Positions 1-6,984 of a stretch of 21,125 nt of DNA are shown in pieces; position 1 is the first letter of the stretch, and each line of letters starts with the position of its first letter. Source of the stretch: Acidobacteriota bacterium (lineage in GTDB: Bacteria; Acidobacteriota; Blastocatellia; Pyrinomonadales; Pyrinomonadaceae); the NCBI GenBank assembly GCA_029777145.1, contig JAKOSS010000166.1:1-21125 (forward strand). Direction: 5' to 3'. Position numbers and translations under genes: made by a program. The notes under the pieces were generated by a model. It saw only the letters and a list, made by a program, of their open reading frames with translations, was not told where the DNA came from and did not search any database.

Positions 1-881
1 AGCTCCGAATAGCCGTCGCGGTTGATCGTGTAGGCGAACTGAGATCCGCTCTCGGGGAATGAGACGCTCTCGACATCCCACGTGTCGTCAGTCCGGATCG
101 TCGCCGGTTTCGCGTTCAGATTCGGCCAAAGGTTGTCGATCTGCGTCATCGCGGCGAATTCACGATCCTTGTTCGACGTGAACAGCAGCGAATCGCCGTC
201 CGGCAACACCTCCACATCGCCGAATTGACTGGCGTCAGAGTGCGGCGTCAGCAGCGTTTCCTTGTTCATCTCGGTGTCGTAGATGTAGAGGTTGTTGTCG
301 AGGCTGAACTCGGTTCCGGATCGCGAAAGAACGATGTATCTTCCGTCGCGCGACGCCGCGGCGAACGAATTCGACCCGTCGTACTGATAGACCAGTTCTT
401 CGGTGCCGTCGGCGACTTTCATCGAATAAATGTCGAAGAACTGCGAATTCCGTTCGTTGGAGGCGTAGTAGATCTTCTTGCCGTCGTCAGACCAACCGCC
501 GAAGTTGTGTCTTATGGACGGCGCATCCGTGAGCTGACGGATATTTGTTCCGTCCGAATCCATCACGAACAACTGCGTGTTCTCGTCTCCGCCGCGAGCT
601 TTCCCGAACGCGACAAGATCGCCCTTCGGTGAAAAGCGGACGAATCCGACATTGTCGTCGTAAGTCGTGATCTGCTTCGGCGTGCCGTCGGGCAGATCGA
701 TCATCCAAACCTGCGACGTTCCGGAAACGTTTGTCAGGTAGAAGACACGTTTCCCGTTCGGAGCGATCGTCGGCGACGATGCGGACCGGATGTTCAAATA
801 CTGTTGGATCGTGTAGCCCTGTCCGTGCGCGGCGAAGGACAGGAGCAGGAGAATAACGAGAACTGCGATTTGGCGTTTCAT
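1..881 (-). CDS. S9-family (prolyl oligopeptidase-like) exported peptidase, N-terminal part, truncated at window edge
   Basis: Reading the minus strand from ATG 881-879 gives an uninterrupted frame to base 1 (293 codons), so the C-terminus and stop lie outside the window. The protein starts MKRQIAVLVILLLLSFAAHGQ, a Sec signal peptide, followed by Y-T-I-Q-Q-Y-L. It then shows beta-propeller blade motifs: IAPNGKRVFYLTN, FVRFSPKGDLVAFGKARGGDE, GGWSDDGKKIYYAS and FGDVEVLPDGDSLLFTSN. This is the N-terminal propeller of S9 peptidases such as acylaminoacyl peptidase or DPP-type enzymes, which gates access to a C-terminal serine hydrolase domain. That catalytic domain is not visible here. A TolB-like propeller without a peptidase domain is the alternative. 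A GGGAG ribosome-binding site lies about 8 bases upstream (near 888-892), supporting the start. It probably acts in the periplasm. Confidence 0.8.
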   Translation of the reverse strand, partial: MKRQIAVLVILLLLSFAAHGQGYTIQQYLNIRSASSPTIAPNGKRVFYLTNVSGTSQVWMIDLPDGTPKQITTYDDNVGFVRFSPKGDLVAFGKARGGDENTQLFVMDSDGTNIRQLTDAPSIRHNFGGWSDDGKKIYYASNERNSQFFDIYSMKVADGTEELVYQYDGSNSFAAASRDGRYIVLSRSGTEFSLDNNLYIYDTEMNKETLLTPHSDASQFGDVEVLPDGDSLLFTSNKDREFAAMTQIDNLWPNLNAKPATIRTDDTWDVESVSFPESGSQFAYTINRDGYSE

Positions 882-970
882 TTTTCGACTCCCGAAGACA
901 ATTTTGTTATCGCGATTATAGTTCAATTCGCTGCGTATCGCCTTGATGTGAAGGCAAAGGAAGCGAATTT

Positions 971-1139
971 GCGAACTCCGCGTGAGTTTCACTTGACGGA
1001 TGATTTCTGACGATGTCTCAAGCAAAGCCCGCCAAGTTCGCCGAGAGTAACTTTGCGGACTCCGCGAACTCCGCGTGAGGTCTATCCATACGGATGATTT
1101 TCGGCGAATTCTCACGCAGAGCACGCCAAGTCCGCAGAG
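971..1139. repeat. Degenerate direct repeat, two ~76-bp units with internal hairpin
   Basis: Both units begin with the identical 16-mer GCGAACTCCGCGTGAG (971-986 and 1064-1079), share CGGATGATTT (997-1006 and 1091-1100), and end in a GCCAAG...CGCAGAG-like stretch (from 1031 and from 1125). Unit spacing is 93-94 bp. In the second unit CTCCGCGTGAG (1069-1079) can pair with CTCACGCAGAG (1111-1121) with one imperfect position, so it can form a hairpin. It looks like an intergenic REP-type element; family not identified. Confidence 0.7.
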
Positions 1140-1140
1140 G

Positions 1141-1198
1141 CAAATCCGAAATCCCGAATCCCAATTCCCAAATCGGTGGAATCCCAATTCCCAAATCC
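1141..1198. repeat. Degenerate heptanucleotide repeat (CAAATCC-like)
   Basis: The stretch divides into heptamers CAAATCC, GAAATCC, CGAATCC, CAATTCC, CAAATCG, one 9-mer (GTGGAATCC), then CAATTCC and CAAATCC. Related heptamers occur at 15778-15826 on the same strand, and in complement at 9331-9408. No coding potential is seen. Confidence 0.75.
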
Positions 1199-1257
1199 CG
1201 TAATGTTGACAAAAATGTAAAGATTTATGAACATTGAATTTCGACAGTAGGATCAAA

Positions 1258-1818
1258 ATGCCGAAGATCGCAGACATACAGGAAACTCCGAATCCAAACG
1301 CCGTAAAGTTCATCTTGAAGGAACCCGTGTCGCACGGCACGTCGCATTCGTTCAAGCAGGCCGACGACGCGGCGGACGACATTCTCGCAAAATCCATATT
1401 TGACGTCGGCGACGTTGTTTCCGTGTTCTACATGGACAAAATGATCACCGTCGAAAAGACCGACGAAGCAGATTGGGACGAGATCCTCCCGGCGCTTGCG
1501 GTGCCGATCCGCGCCGCCGAATCCGTTTCAAAAGGCAACGGCAACGGCTCGAAGGAAATCGGCGGAGCGATCGGCGCGGCGCTGAGCGACGATCCTCAGG
1601 TGCGCGAGATCGAGGCCATTCTCGACGAACGGATCCGGCCGTACCTCGCAAGCGACGGCGGCTGGCTCGAGATCGTCGGCCTTGACAACAAGACTCTGAA
1701 GATCCGATACGAAGGCGCTTGCGGAAGCTGCCCGAGTTCGCTGACCGGCACGCTCATGGCGATCGAAAACATGATCAAGGACGAGATCGATCCGGAGATC
1801 GAGGTTATCGCAGTCTAG
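1258..1818 (+). CDS. Nfu/NifU-type Fe-S cluster scaffold or carrier protein
   Basis: This 186-residue protein has the two domains of Nfu proteins. An Nfu N-terminal domain (about residues 1-86, opening IADIQETPNPNAVKFIL) is joined by a Gly/Asn/Ser linker (about 90-105) to a NifU C-terminal domain (about 111-186). The latter carries the C-x-x-C motif (C155, C158, in YEGACGSCPSS) that binds a [4Fe-4S] cluster, shared across a dimer, for transfer to apo-enzymes in the cytoplasm. ATG 1258 is preferred because it begins the family's usual MPKIADIQ N-terminus and has AGGA at 1249-1252. A TTG eight codons upstream (1234) is possible but lies too close to that site and adds non-conserved residues. 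It appears to be a single-gene unit; no suf or isc genes are nearby. Confidence 0.92.
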   Translation: MPKIADIQETPNPNAVKFILKEPVSHGTSHSFKQADDAADDILAKSIFDVGDVVSVFYMDKMITVEKTDEADWDEILPALAVPIRAAESVSKGNGNGSKEIGGAIGAALSDDPQVREIEAILDERIRPYLASDGGWLEIVGLDNKTLKIRYEGACGSCPSSLTGTLMAIENMIKDEIDPEIEVIAV

Positions 1819-2097
1819 TCTTCCGGAGCGAAGACGCTTGAGTTAACGTTCGTGTTTCCAAAAATTAAGGTCCGATGGGCTGCCCGCGCATGGCCATTTT
1901 CGATCCTCAAATCCGTAAACCTCTCAATAAAAACATTTTCTTGACATAGATTTGCCAATTTCGTCATAATTTAAGGGCGGCCTGTTCCAAGGTTCGCCGC
2001 GTCTCGTCACCCAAAGGGTCAGAATCTGCACCAACCGCCAGTCTTTTTATCCGTCCTGAGAAAAGTACTGTGTTTTCAAAAACGGAGGAGAAATATT
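1819..2097. other. Intergenic region with promoter and long leader of the GAF-domain gene
   Basis: This 279-bp gap holds a near-consensus promoter (1941-1970) and a leader of about 120 bases before the GTG start at 2098. The leader contains a small possible hairpin (GCGGC 1977-1981 with GCCGC 1996-2000). No riboswitch or small gene was recognised, and no clear terminator for the upstream nfu-like gene was found. Confidence 0.5.
1941..1970 (+). promoter_or_regulatory. Sigma-70-type promoter upstream of the GAF-domain gene
   Basis: A perfect TTGACA (1941-1946) is followed after 18 bases by CATAAT (1965-1970; five of six matches to TATAAT) in a locally AT-rich stretch. Transcription would start near 1977, about 120 bases before the GTG start. 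This is the best-looking housekeeping promoter in the window. It is called from sequence match only. Confidence 0.6.
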
Positions 2098-3942
2098 GTG
2101 AACAGTGAAGAACTCGAACAAAGTTTAAGGACCGAATTCGAGAGTTATCTCAAAAACGTTGTCGCTGACATGCGGCAAGAAGTAACCGATTTTCAGAAAA
2201 TGGTCGAAACGGAATTCGACAAGCACAAGTCCCAAATGGACGAGGCTTTTCGTAATTTCCAGGAACGCTTCCAGTCAGACGCGAGTCTCGATTCGGCGTT
2301 TTCGGAATCCGTCATCGAACATCTTCGCCTCGCACGGGACGAGGGCGCTCGCATCACCGCGACCGCTATCGCCGAAGCCGAAGAACTTGAAAAAGAGCAG
2401 GCAGCCGCCGTCGATTCCTCCTTCGTTGTCGGCGAGATCCGCGATGCCATCAAAGAGATCAGCAGCAAGACGACCCAGTCGGCGATCCTCAAATCGCTTG
2501 TCGCGCATGCCGCGAAATTCACCCCGCGGGGTGCGTTTTTCATCATCAAGAACGAGCACCTCGTGGGTTGGCGCGTTTTCGGAAACGAAGCGGCGATCGA
2601 CGACAAGTCCGTGCGGGAAGTCTTCTTTCCGACGTCAAGCGAGACCTTGCTGAGCGAATCGCTCCGAGAACTCAAGACCGTCGAAGGCACGTACAACAGC
2701 TATAGCGATGATTCGCTCTTCTTGAGTCGACTCGATTTCGGACGGCCGGATCGCATGTACGCGATTCCGTTGGTCGTTCGCGAACGTGCCGTCGCGGTGC
2801 TTTACGCGGACTACGGAAATGAAGGCTCGAACGTCAACGTCGAAGCTCTTGAGGCGCTCGTGCAGGTTGCCGGTCTCACGGTCGAGATCTCGGCATCGTC
2901 GCGTTCGGGCAAATCCCAGCAGTCGGCGGAAGTTGCGCACGAAGACGAGCATGCGGTCGAAGCCGATTCGTCGTACGAATCGGTCGCCGACGAAGCCGGC
3001 TACGACGCTCCGGAAGCCGAGAGTTACGAGACTGCCGTCGAAGAGACCGATTACGAACCGGCGCAGTCCTTTACCGAAACCTCGTATGAGGAATCGGCCG
3101 CTGAAGAATCCTACGTTTCGACGGAAGACGCTGCATCCGTTCAGTTTGAGAGCGGTTACGGCTTTGAGTCCGAAGCACCGGTCGAAGACGAGGTCGAGGA
3201 ATCCTACTCGGAGGACTCAGAGGTTTACGAGATATCCGAACCGGCCGATTCGTCCGAATTCGAAACGACTTCGGGTTACGAATTTGAGAGTTCCGAAAGC
3301 GAAGTTGAAGAATCGTACTCGTCAAGCTGGACCTCAGACGTTTCCGAACCTGAAGAATTCACGACCGGCGGATCGTACGAACAATCGTCGTCGTTCGACG
3401 AGGTAGCCGAGGCCGACGAGTTTTCGGCTCCGGAAGCGGCGGAGTTTGAATACGAAGGCGTACAGACCGCTCCGACGACCGGCGTTGAATACGAAACGTC
3501 GCCGTCATTCGAGACGACGTCATTCGAATCGCCGGAATCGTTCGAGGTCGAAGAGGTTGTCGCCGCCGCTCCGGTGGCCGAGGCCGAACCGGCCGTCGCG
3601 GCGCCCCAGATGCGTTCGCGTCTCAGCGAAAGAAACGTCGATCTTCCGATCGAGGTCACTGAGGACGAACGACGTCTGCACAACGACGCCCGACGTTTTG
3701 CGCGTCTTCTGGTTTCCGAGATCAAGCTTTACAACGAGCAGAAGGTCAAGGAAGGACGGGACGCGAGCGACCTTTACGAACGGCTGAGAGAAGCTATCGA
3801 CCGTTCGCGTGAGATGTACGACAAACGCGTTCAACCGCCGGTAGCGTCGAAGTTCGATTACTTCCATTACGAATTGGTGAGCAATTTGGCGGAAGGCGAC
3901 GAGGCCAAACTCGGTGCGGGTTATCCGGGAACGGCGATCTGA
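2098..3942 (+). CDS. GAF-domain protein with coiled-coil N-terminus, acidic disordered spacer and conserved helical C-terminus
   Basis: This 614-residue cytoplasmic protein has no signal peptide. Residues 1-125 are strongly helical and charged (probable coiled coil). Residues about 126-265 look like a GAF sensory fold (SLVAHAAKFTPRGAFFIIKN ... YAIPLVVRERAVAVLYADYG ... LVQVAGLTVEI). No cofactor-binding residue could be assigned. Residues about 270-500 are a low-complexity spacer dominated by Glu, Ser, Tyr, Phe, Ala and Val, with recurring E-S-Y/E-E-S-Y patterns, predicted disordered and very acidic. The last ~110 residues are a charged helical module (RRFARLLVSEIKLYNEQ ... YERLREAIDRSREMYDKRV). 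It reads like a GAF-type signal-sensing or scaffold protein without an output enzyme. The GTG start is fixed by GGAGG at 2084-2088, 9 bases upstream. Expression is probably monocistronic, bounded by a promoter (1941) and a terminator (3964). Function unknown. Confidence 0.75.
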   Translation: MNSEELEQSLRTEFESYLKNVVADMRQEVTDFQKMVETEFDKHKSQMDEAFRNFQERFQSDASLDSAFSESVIEHLRLARDEGARITATAIAEAEELEKEQAAAVDSSFVVGEIRDAIKEISSKTTQSAILKSLVAHAAKFTPRGAFFIIKNEHLVGWRVFGNEAAIDDKSVREVFFPTSSETLLSESLRELKTVEGTYNSYSDDSLFLSRLDFGRPDRMYAIPLVVRERAVAVLYADYGNEGSNVNVEALEALVQVAGLTVEISASSRSGKSQQSAEVAHEDEHAVEADSSYESVADEAGYDAPEAESYETAVEETDYEPAQSFTETSYEESAAEESYVSTEDAASVQFESGYGFESEAPVEDEVEESYSEDSEVYEISEPADSSEFETTSGYEFESSESEVEESYSSSWTSDVSEPEEFTTGGSYEQSSSFDEVAEADEFSAPEAAEFEYEGVQTAPTTGVEYETSPSFETTSFESPESFEVEEVVAAAPVAEAEPAVAAPQMRSRLSERNVDLPIEVTEDERRLHNDARRFARLLVSEIKLYNEQKVKEGRDASDLYERLREAIDRSREMYDKRVQPPVASKFDYFHYELVSNLAEGDEAKLGAGYPGTAI

Positions 3943-3963
3943 TCGACCGGCGAATTATGATAA

Positions 3964-4003
3964 AGGCTGTCTGAGCAGTACCTCAGGCAGCCTTTTTCCT
4001 TTT
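3964..4003 (+). terminator. Rho-independent terminator after the GAF-domain gene
   Basis: AGGCTGTCTGAG (3964-3975) pairs with CTCAGGCAGCCT (3982-3993), a 12-bp stem with one T-G wobble and a 6-base loop, followed by a T-rich tail (TTTTT, CC, TTTT). It lies 21 bases past the stop codon. The A/T stretch on the other side is weaker, so service to the opposing minus-strand transcript is possible but less clear. Confidence 0.88.
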
Positions 4004-4083
4004 CGGGAAGCCTGAAAAACGCACGCGACCTGATGTCGATTCGCGGCGATTCTCGGGCGATTCTCTCTATCTCGTAATCCCTG

Positions 4084-4671
4084 CTAAACCACGCCGTGCG
4101 TCACCATGCAGCCGCGCATCCAGCTTCCGGATCCGGCGTCGCCCTTCGAGCCGCCGTCGCAACCCGCGATTCCGCCGTGCGTCGTGTTGAATTTCCCTGA
4201 AATGTAGTTCACGCCCGGCTCAAACTTCTTGGCACAGGTCGGGAAGACGGACGCCCAGATACCGTCCTTTTTCAACGCTTCCGCGTGATAGCAATTCTTG
4301 ACGTTGCTCGGGACCGTATTGAGAAAATCGGCCGTCGAACCGTCCTGATCGACGGGATCGTAAAGAAACATCGCCTCGATGTCGTGTTCGAATGACGAAC
4401 GTTTCAGATCGAGCGCAACCTGCACGCACGCCGCGGCGCCCCGGCTCCAACCGACAAGAAAGATCGGTCCCGAACCGCCGCGAATGAACGTCGTGGCCTT
4501 GTCGGCCATCGTTCGGATATTGATCTCGCTCAGGCTCCACGAGATCGTTGCCGGGCCGGGAACGTACAACTTGCTCGACTCTTTGGTCTGTTTGTAAGCG
4601 TCCCAAACATAGTATTTGTAGTTGTTCTCGCCGAGGATCGTCGGCGAACTCCCTTCCATTGCAATCAGCAT
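4084..4671 (-). CDS. Small alpha/beta-hydrolase-like protein with GWSRG nucleophile elbow
   Basis: This 195-residue protein lacks a signal peptide and membrane segments. The strand-elbow IFLVGWSRGAAA puts a candidate nucleophile Ser76 in G-W-S-R-G. Candidate Asp105 lies in MFLYDPVDQDG and candidate His165 in THGGIAGCDGG. The G-x-S-R-G-A and T-H-G-G-I-A-G signatures recall DUF2235/Tle1-type lipase-like hydrolases (which carry GFSRG and an H-S-D-x-G-G motif), but this protein is much shorter and an exact family is not claimed. It starts 6 bases after the stop of the upstream VWA gene (ATG 4671-4669). GGAG of its ribosome site overlaps that gene's last codons, suggesting translational coupling in a two-gene operon. 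It has six Cys, unusual for a small cytoplasmic hydrolase. Substrate unknown. Confidence 0.6.
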   Translation of the reverse strand: MLIAMEGSSPTILGENNYKYYVWDAYKQTKESSKLYVPGPATISWSLSEINIRTMADKATTFIRGGSGPIFLVGWSRGAAACVQVALDLKRSSFEHDIEAMFLYDPVDQDGSTADFLNTVPSNVKNCYHAEALKKDGIWASVFPTCAKKFEPGVNYISGKFNTTHGGIAGCDGGSKGDAGSGSWMRGCMVTHGVV

Positions 4672-4677
4672 TCTTCT

Positions 4678-6840
4678 CTACTCCGTTACTTCAAACTGCA
4701 CAAATTGCGTGGCGATCCGGTTCTTCGGTTTTGCGAGTCCGTCATAAGCGATGATCTGCAAGACGTAGTCGCCCGGATCCATCTTTGTTGCGAGACTGAC
4801 CGCGCCCGATCCGCGGACGCGCGAATAGTCCGTCTGGCCGTTGAGTTCCGCGGGAAGAGCCTTTCCGTCGAGCACCAACTTCCGCTCACGGAAAATGCGG
4901 ATCTGGAAACTAAGTTGCGGACGCTTCGCCGCGTCAAGTTTTGCGTTGTAGATCTCGAATCCATATCGCAGAACCGATCCGCGCGGGAACGTGCGCGTCG
5001 AGGTGTCGTTCATCGGATCAGTGCCGTCGGCGGTCGGTTCCGCAGTCGGAGCCACGAAATTCTTCCACTGCGCCGGAGTGAAATTCTCGAGTACGATTCC
5101 CGAAACCGTCAGCCGATTCTTTTTCAGATTCGGAACGTCGATGAATTGCGAGGCGGACCCGACCTTCGAATTCACGCTGTCGCGGATCGCGACCCGAAAC
5201 TGGTAAGGTCCCGGTTTTTTGATCGGAAACGTGAAGTGGTAAACGAATCCGTCTTTCTGAATCCGCTCGTAGCTTTTTTTCGTGAGGCTTATCGAATACG
5301 TCTTGGCGATCTGATCGACCGGAACGCCGTTGTCCCCGAAACTGATCGCAACCAGATCGAAAACGGCCTTCTTCGAGCCGTCCGGTTCGTCCGAAAACGT
5401 CAGGTCGGAAGCCTTGATATGCAGCAGCGATCGGACGAACGTACCGATCTTCGGTTCGTAACCGAACAGTGTGTTCAGTCTGAGAGAGATATCGTTGACG
5501 GCGAACGGTGAGGTCAGCGCGTAATTGATCGCCTGTGCCGGCGTCGACGGCGTCGTCGGCTTCGGCGTCGAATCGTTGGCAACATTCATGAACCCGCTGC
5601 GATAACGTACGGTTACGCCGGGTCGTTTGACACGAACCTCGAGTTTGTTGAATTTGCGCTTCTGCGCGTCGAAAGTGTCATCGTCGGGCACATATCCGAC
5701 GAGATAATAACTCTGATCGTCGAGAATCTGTCTGACCCCGCCGCTCAGACTGTTGTTGTTGATGACCGCCATTCCGCCGGTCTCCTTCGCCAAGTATTGG
5801 AGACCTTCCTGCGTATCGAAAAGCGTCGCGCTGCGATCCGAGATCGCCTGCGAGATCGCCTCCGGCGACGGCGAAATGATCTGATCGGCCGCGGTTATCG
5901 AAGTTACGACGAGCCCGCGGGCGTCGATGGTGTAGAAAACGACCGACGCGCGGTTCGCAAAATCAACCAACTGCCGGGCGAAATCGAAGATCCTCGTGTC
6001 GCCGATCGAACCGTCCTGGTCGCGCGGGAAAAGTCGAAAACCGTCGGAGAAGAGAATGACGGATTTGCGGCCCGGGAGTTCGGCCATGCCGGTCACGATA
6101 TACTTCAGCGCTCCGAGGGTCCCGACCGTGAACGCACCGTTGCGGAAATCCTCGAAACTCTGCAGCGAGTTCTTCTCGGCCTGAATATCCTCTTCAGTGA
6201 CGGTCTCGTCGCCGGTCGCCGCGCGGATCTCGTTTTGGGTCGGTTCGATCGGCGCAAAGGCCGAGATGTTGCCGCTCCCCATCGGAAACCATTTCACCTT
6301 TTCGATCGCGGCGTATAGCTGGGCCTTGTTGGACGTGAACTGCTGGAGCGCGCCGATACCGGCGCTCGTGCGGATGATGGCGACGAGGTCGCCGTCCTGC
6401 ATCTGTTCGTCGACGTATTTCTTGAGCGCCTCGCGGACGTGATAGACGCTCTCGAACGACAGCGAAAGATCGTCGACGACAAGCGCGATCGCGCGCCTGG
6501 TCTGCTCGGGGCGAACGACGGTCGGCGGAACCGGGATCGCGTCCTTGGGATCCTGATTCTTCTTTTCGACCTTTTCGGTAGTTTCGCTGACGCTCGAAAC
6601 GAACGAGAAGTTCGAGATGTCCTGTTTCTTGCCGTTTTCGTAGATCTCGAACTCATCCGCCCTCAGATCGCGAACGGGCTTGCCTTTCGAATTTGTAACG
6701 GAGACGTCGATCTGGACGAGGTTCGTCGTGATCTTGACGACGTCGTTGTCGCTTGGAGCCGGAGTCGGCGTCGGGGTTTGCGATGCGGCGGCCACCGCGC
6801 AAATTGCGATGAGGAGAAACGAAACGACGGGCTTGCTCAT
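4678..6840 (-). CDS. Secreted VWFA-related domain protein (Acidobacteria type)
   Basis: Starting at ATG 6840 the product has 720 residues: Sec signal peptide MSKPVVSFLLIAICAVAAAS, a TPTPTPAP linker, then a small domain (about 34-82; VVKITTNLVQIDVSV ... LRADEFEIYENGKKQDI) typical of the Acidobacteria VWFA-related family (TIGR03436). The von Willebrand A domain spans about 115-330. It has an intact metal-ion adhesion motif D-L-S-L-S (D124, S126, S128) and the VILFSDGFRLF strand. After it come GGMAVINNNSLSGGV, QSYYLVGYVPDD and beta-rich C-terminal domains. These proteins are exported, presumably binding partners through a metal-dependent site; no ligand is known. A TTG at 6858 would extend the N-terminus by six residues but spoils the signal peptide start, so the ATG is preferred. 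It is first gene of an operon with the hydrolase-like gene. Confidence 0.88.
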   Translation of the reverse strand: MSKPVVSFLLIAICAVAAASQTPTPTPAPSDNDVVKITTNLVQIDVSVTNSKGKPVRDLRADEFEIYENGKKQDISNFSFVSSVSETTEKVEKKNQDPKDAIPVPPTVVRPEQTRRAIALVVDDLSLSFESVYHVREALKKYVDEQMQDGDLVAIIRTSAGIGALQQFTSNKAQLYAAIEKVKWFPMGSGNISAFAPIEPTQNEIRAATGDETVTEEDIQAEKNSLQSFEDFRNGAFTVGTLGALKYIVTGMAELPGRKSVILFSDGFRLFPRDQDGSIGDTRIFDFARQLVDFANRASVVFYTIDARGLVVTSITAADQIISPSPEAISQAISDRSATLFDTQEGLQYLAKETGGMAVINNNSLSGGVRQILDDQSYYLVGYVPDDDTFDAQKRKFNKLEVRVKRPGVTVRYRSGFMNVANDSTPKPTTPSTPAQAINYALTSPFAVNDISLRLNTLFGYEPKIGTFVRSLLHIKASDLTFSDEPDGSKKAVFDLVAISFGDNGVPVDQIAKTYSISLTKKSYERIQKDGFVYHFTFPIKKPGPYQFRVAIRDSVNSKVGSASQFIDVPNLKKNRLTVSGIVLENFTPAQWKNFVAPTAEPTADGTDPMNDTSTRTFPRGSVLRYGFEIYNAKLDAAKRPQLSFQIRIFRERKLVLDGKALPAELNGQTDYSRVRGSGAVSLATKMDPGDYVLQIIAYDGLAKPKNRIATQFVQFEVTE

Positions 6841-6984
6841 ATCACTCAAGTTCAGCAAAAAAATTCAGATTCGGGAAAGTAGCTGTTATCATATACCCAA
6901 ATCGGGCCGATTCAAATGCGATTCAGGGCCGTTCCGCGGACAAATCCCCTTGGTATCTTTGCATCGAAAAACCGGAGAATGAGA
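6841..6984. promoter_or_regulatory. Divergent promoter region between VWA operon and lytic transglycosylase
   Basis: The 144-bp gap must carry promoters in both directions. For the plus strand, TTCAGA (6864-6869), 17 bases, then TATCAT (6887-6892) is a plausible sigma-70 pair. For the minus strand, TATGAT (6894-6889) overlaps the same AT-rich spot, with only a poor -35 (TTGAAT near 6915-6910). The overlap would make the two promoters compete. These are weak matches made by eye. Confidence 0.35.

Larger units (their letters stand above)
882..1257. other. Intergenic region between divergent genes, rich in short repeats
   Basis: No credible gene is seen. The left part should hold the promoter of the minus-strand S9 peptidase gene, but no clear pair of boxes was found. 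The middle holds a degenerate direct repeat (971-1046 and 1064-1139) and the right part a degenerate heptamer run (1141-1198). A TTGACA box at 1206-1211 precedes the nfu-like gene, but no good -10 box lies 16-18 bases downstream, so it is not called as a promoter. Confidence 0.6.

Noticed and set aside
1206..1234. Promoter with TTGACA at 1206 for the Nfu-like gene
   Set aside because: No convincing -10 box at 16-18 bases; a perfect -35 alone is not enough.
1234..1257. TTG start extending the Nfu-like protein by eight residues
   Set aside because: The family normally starts at MPKIADIQ, and the AGGA site is positioned for ATG 1258.
4705..5511. Plus-strand 268-codon open frame
   Set aside because: It lies wholly antisense to the VWA gene, has Arg-rich composition typical of GC-driven shadow frames, and no recognisable domain.
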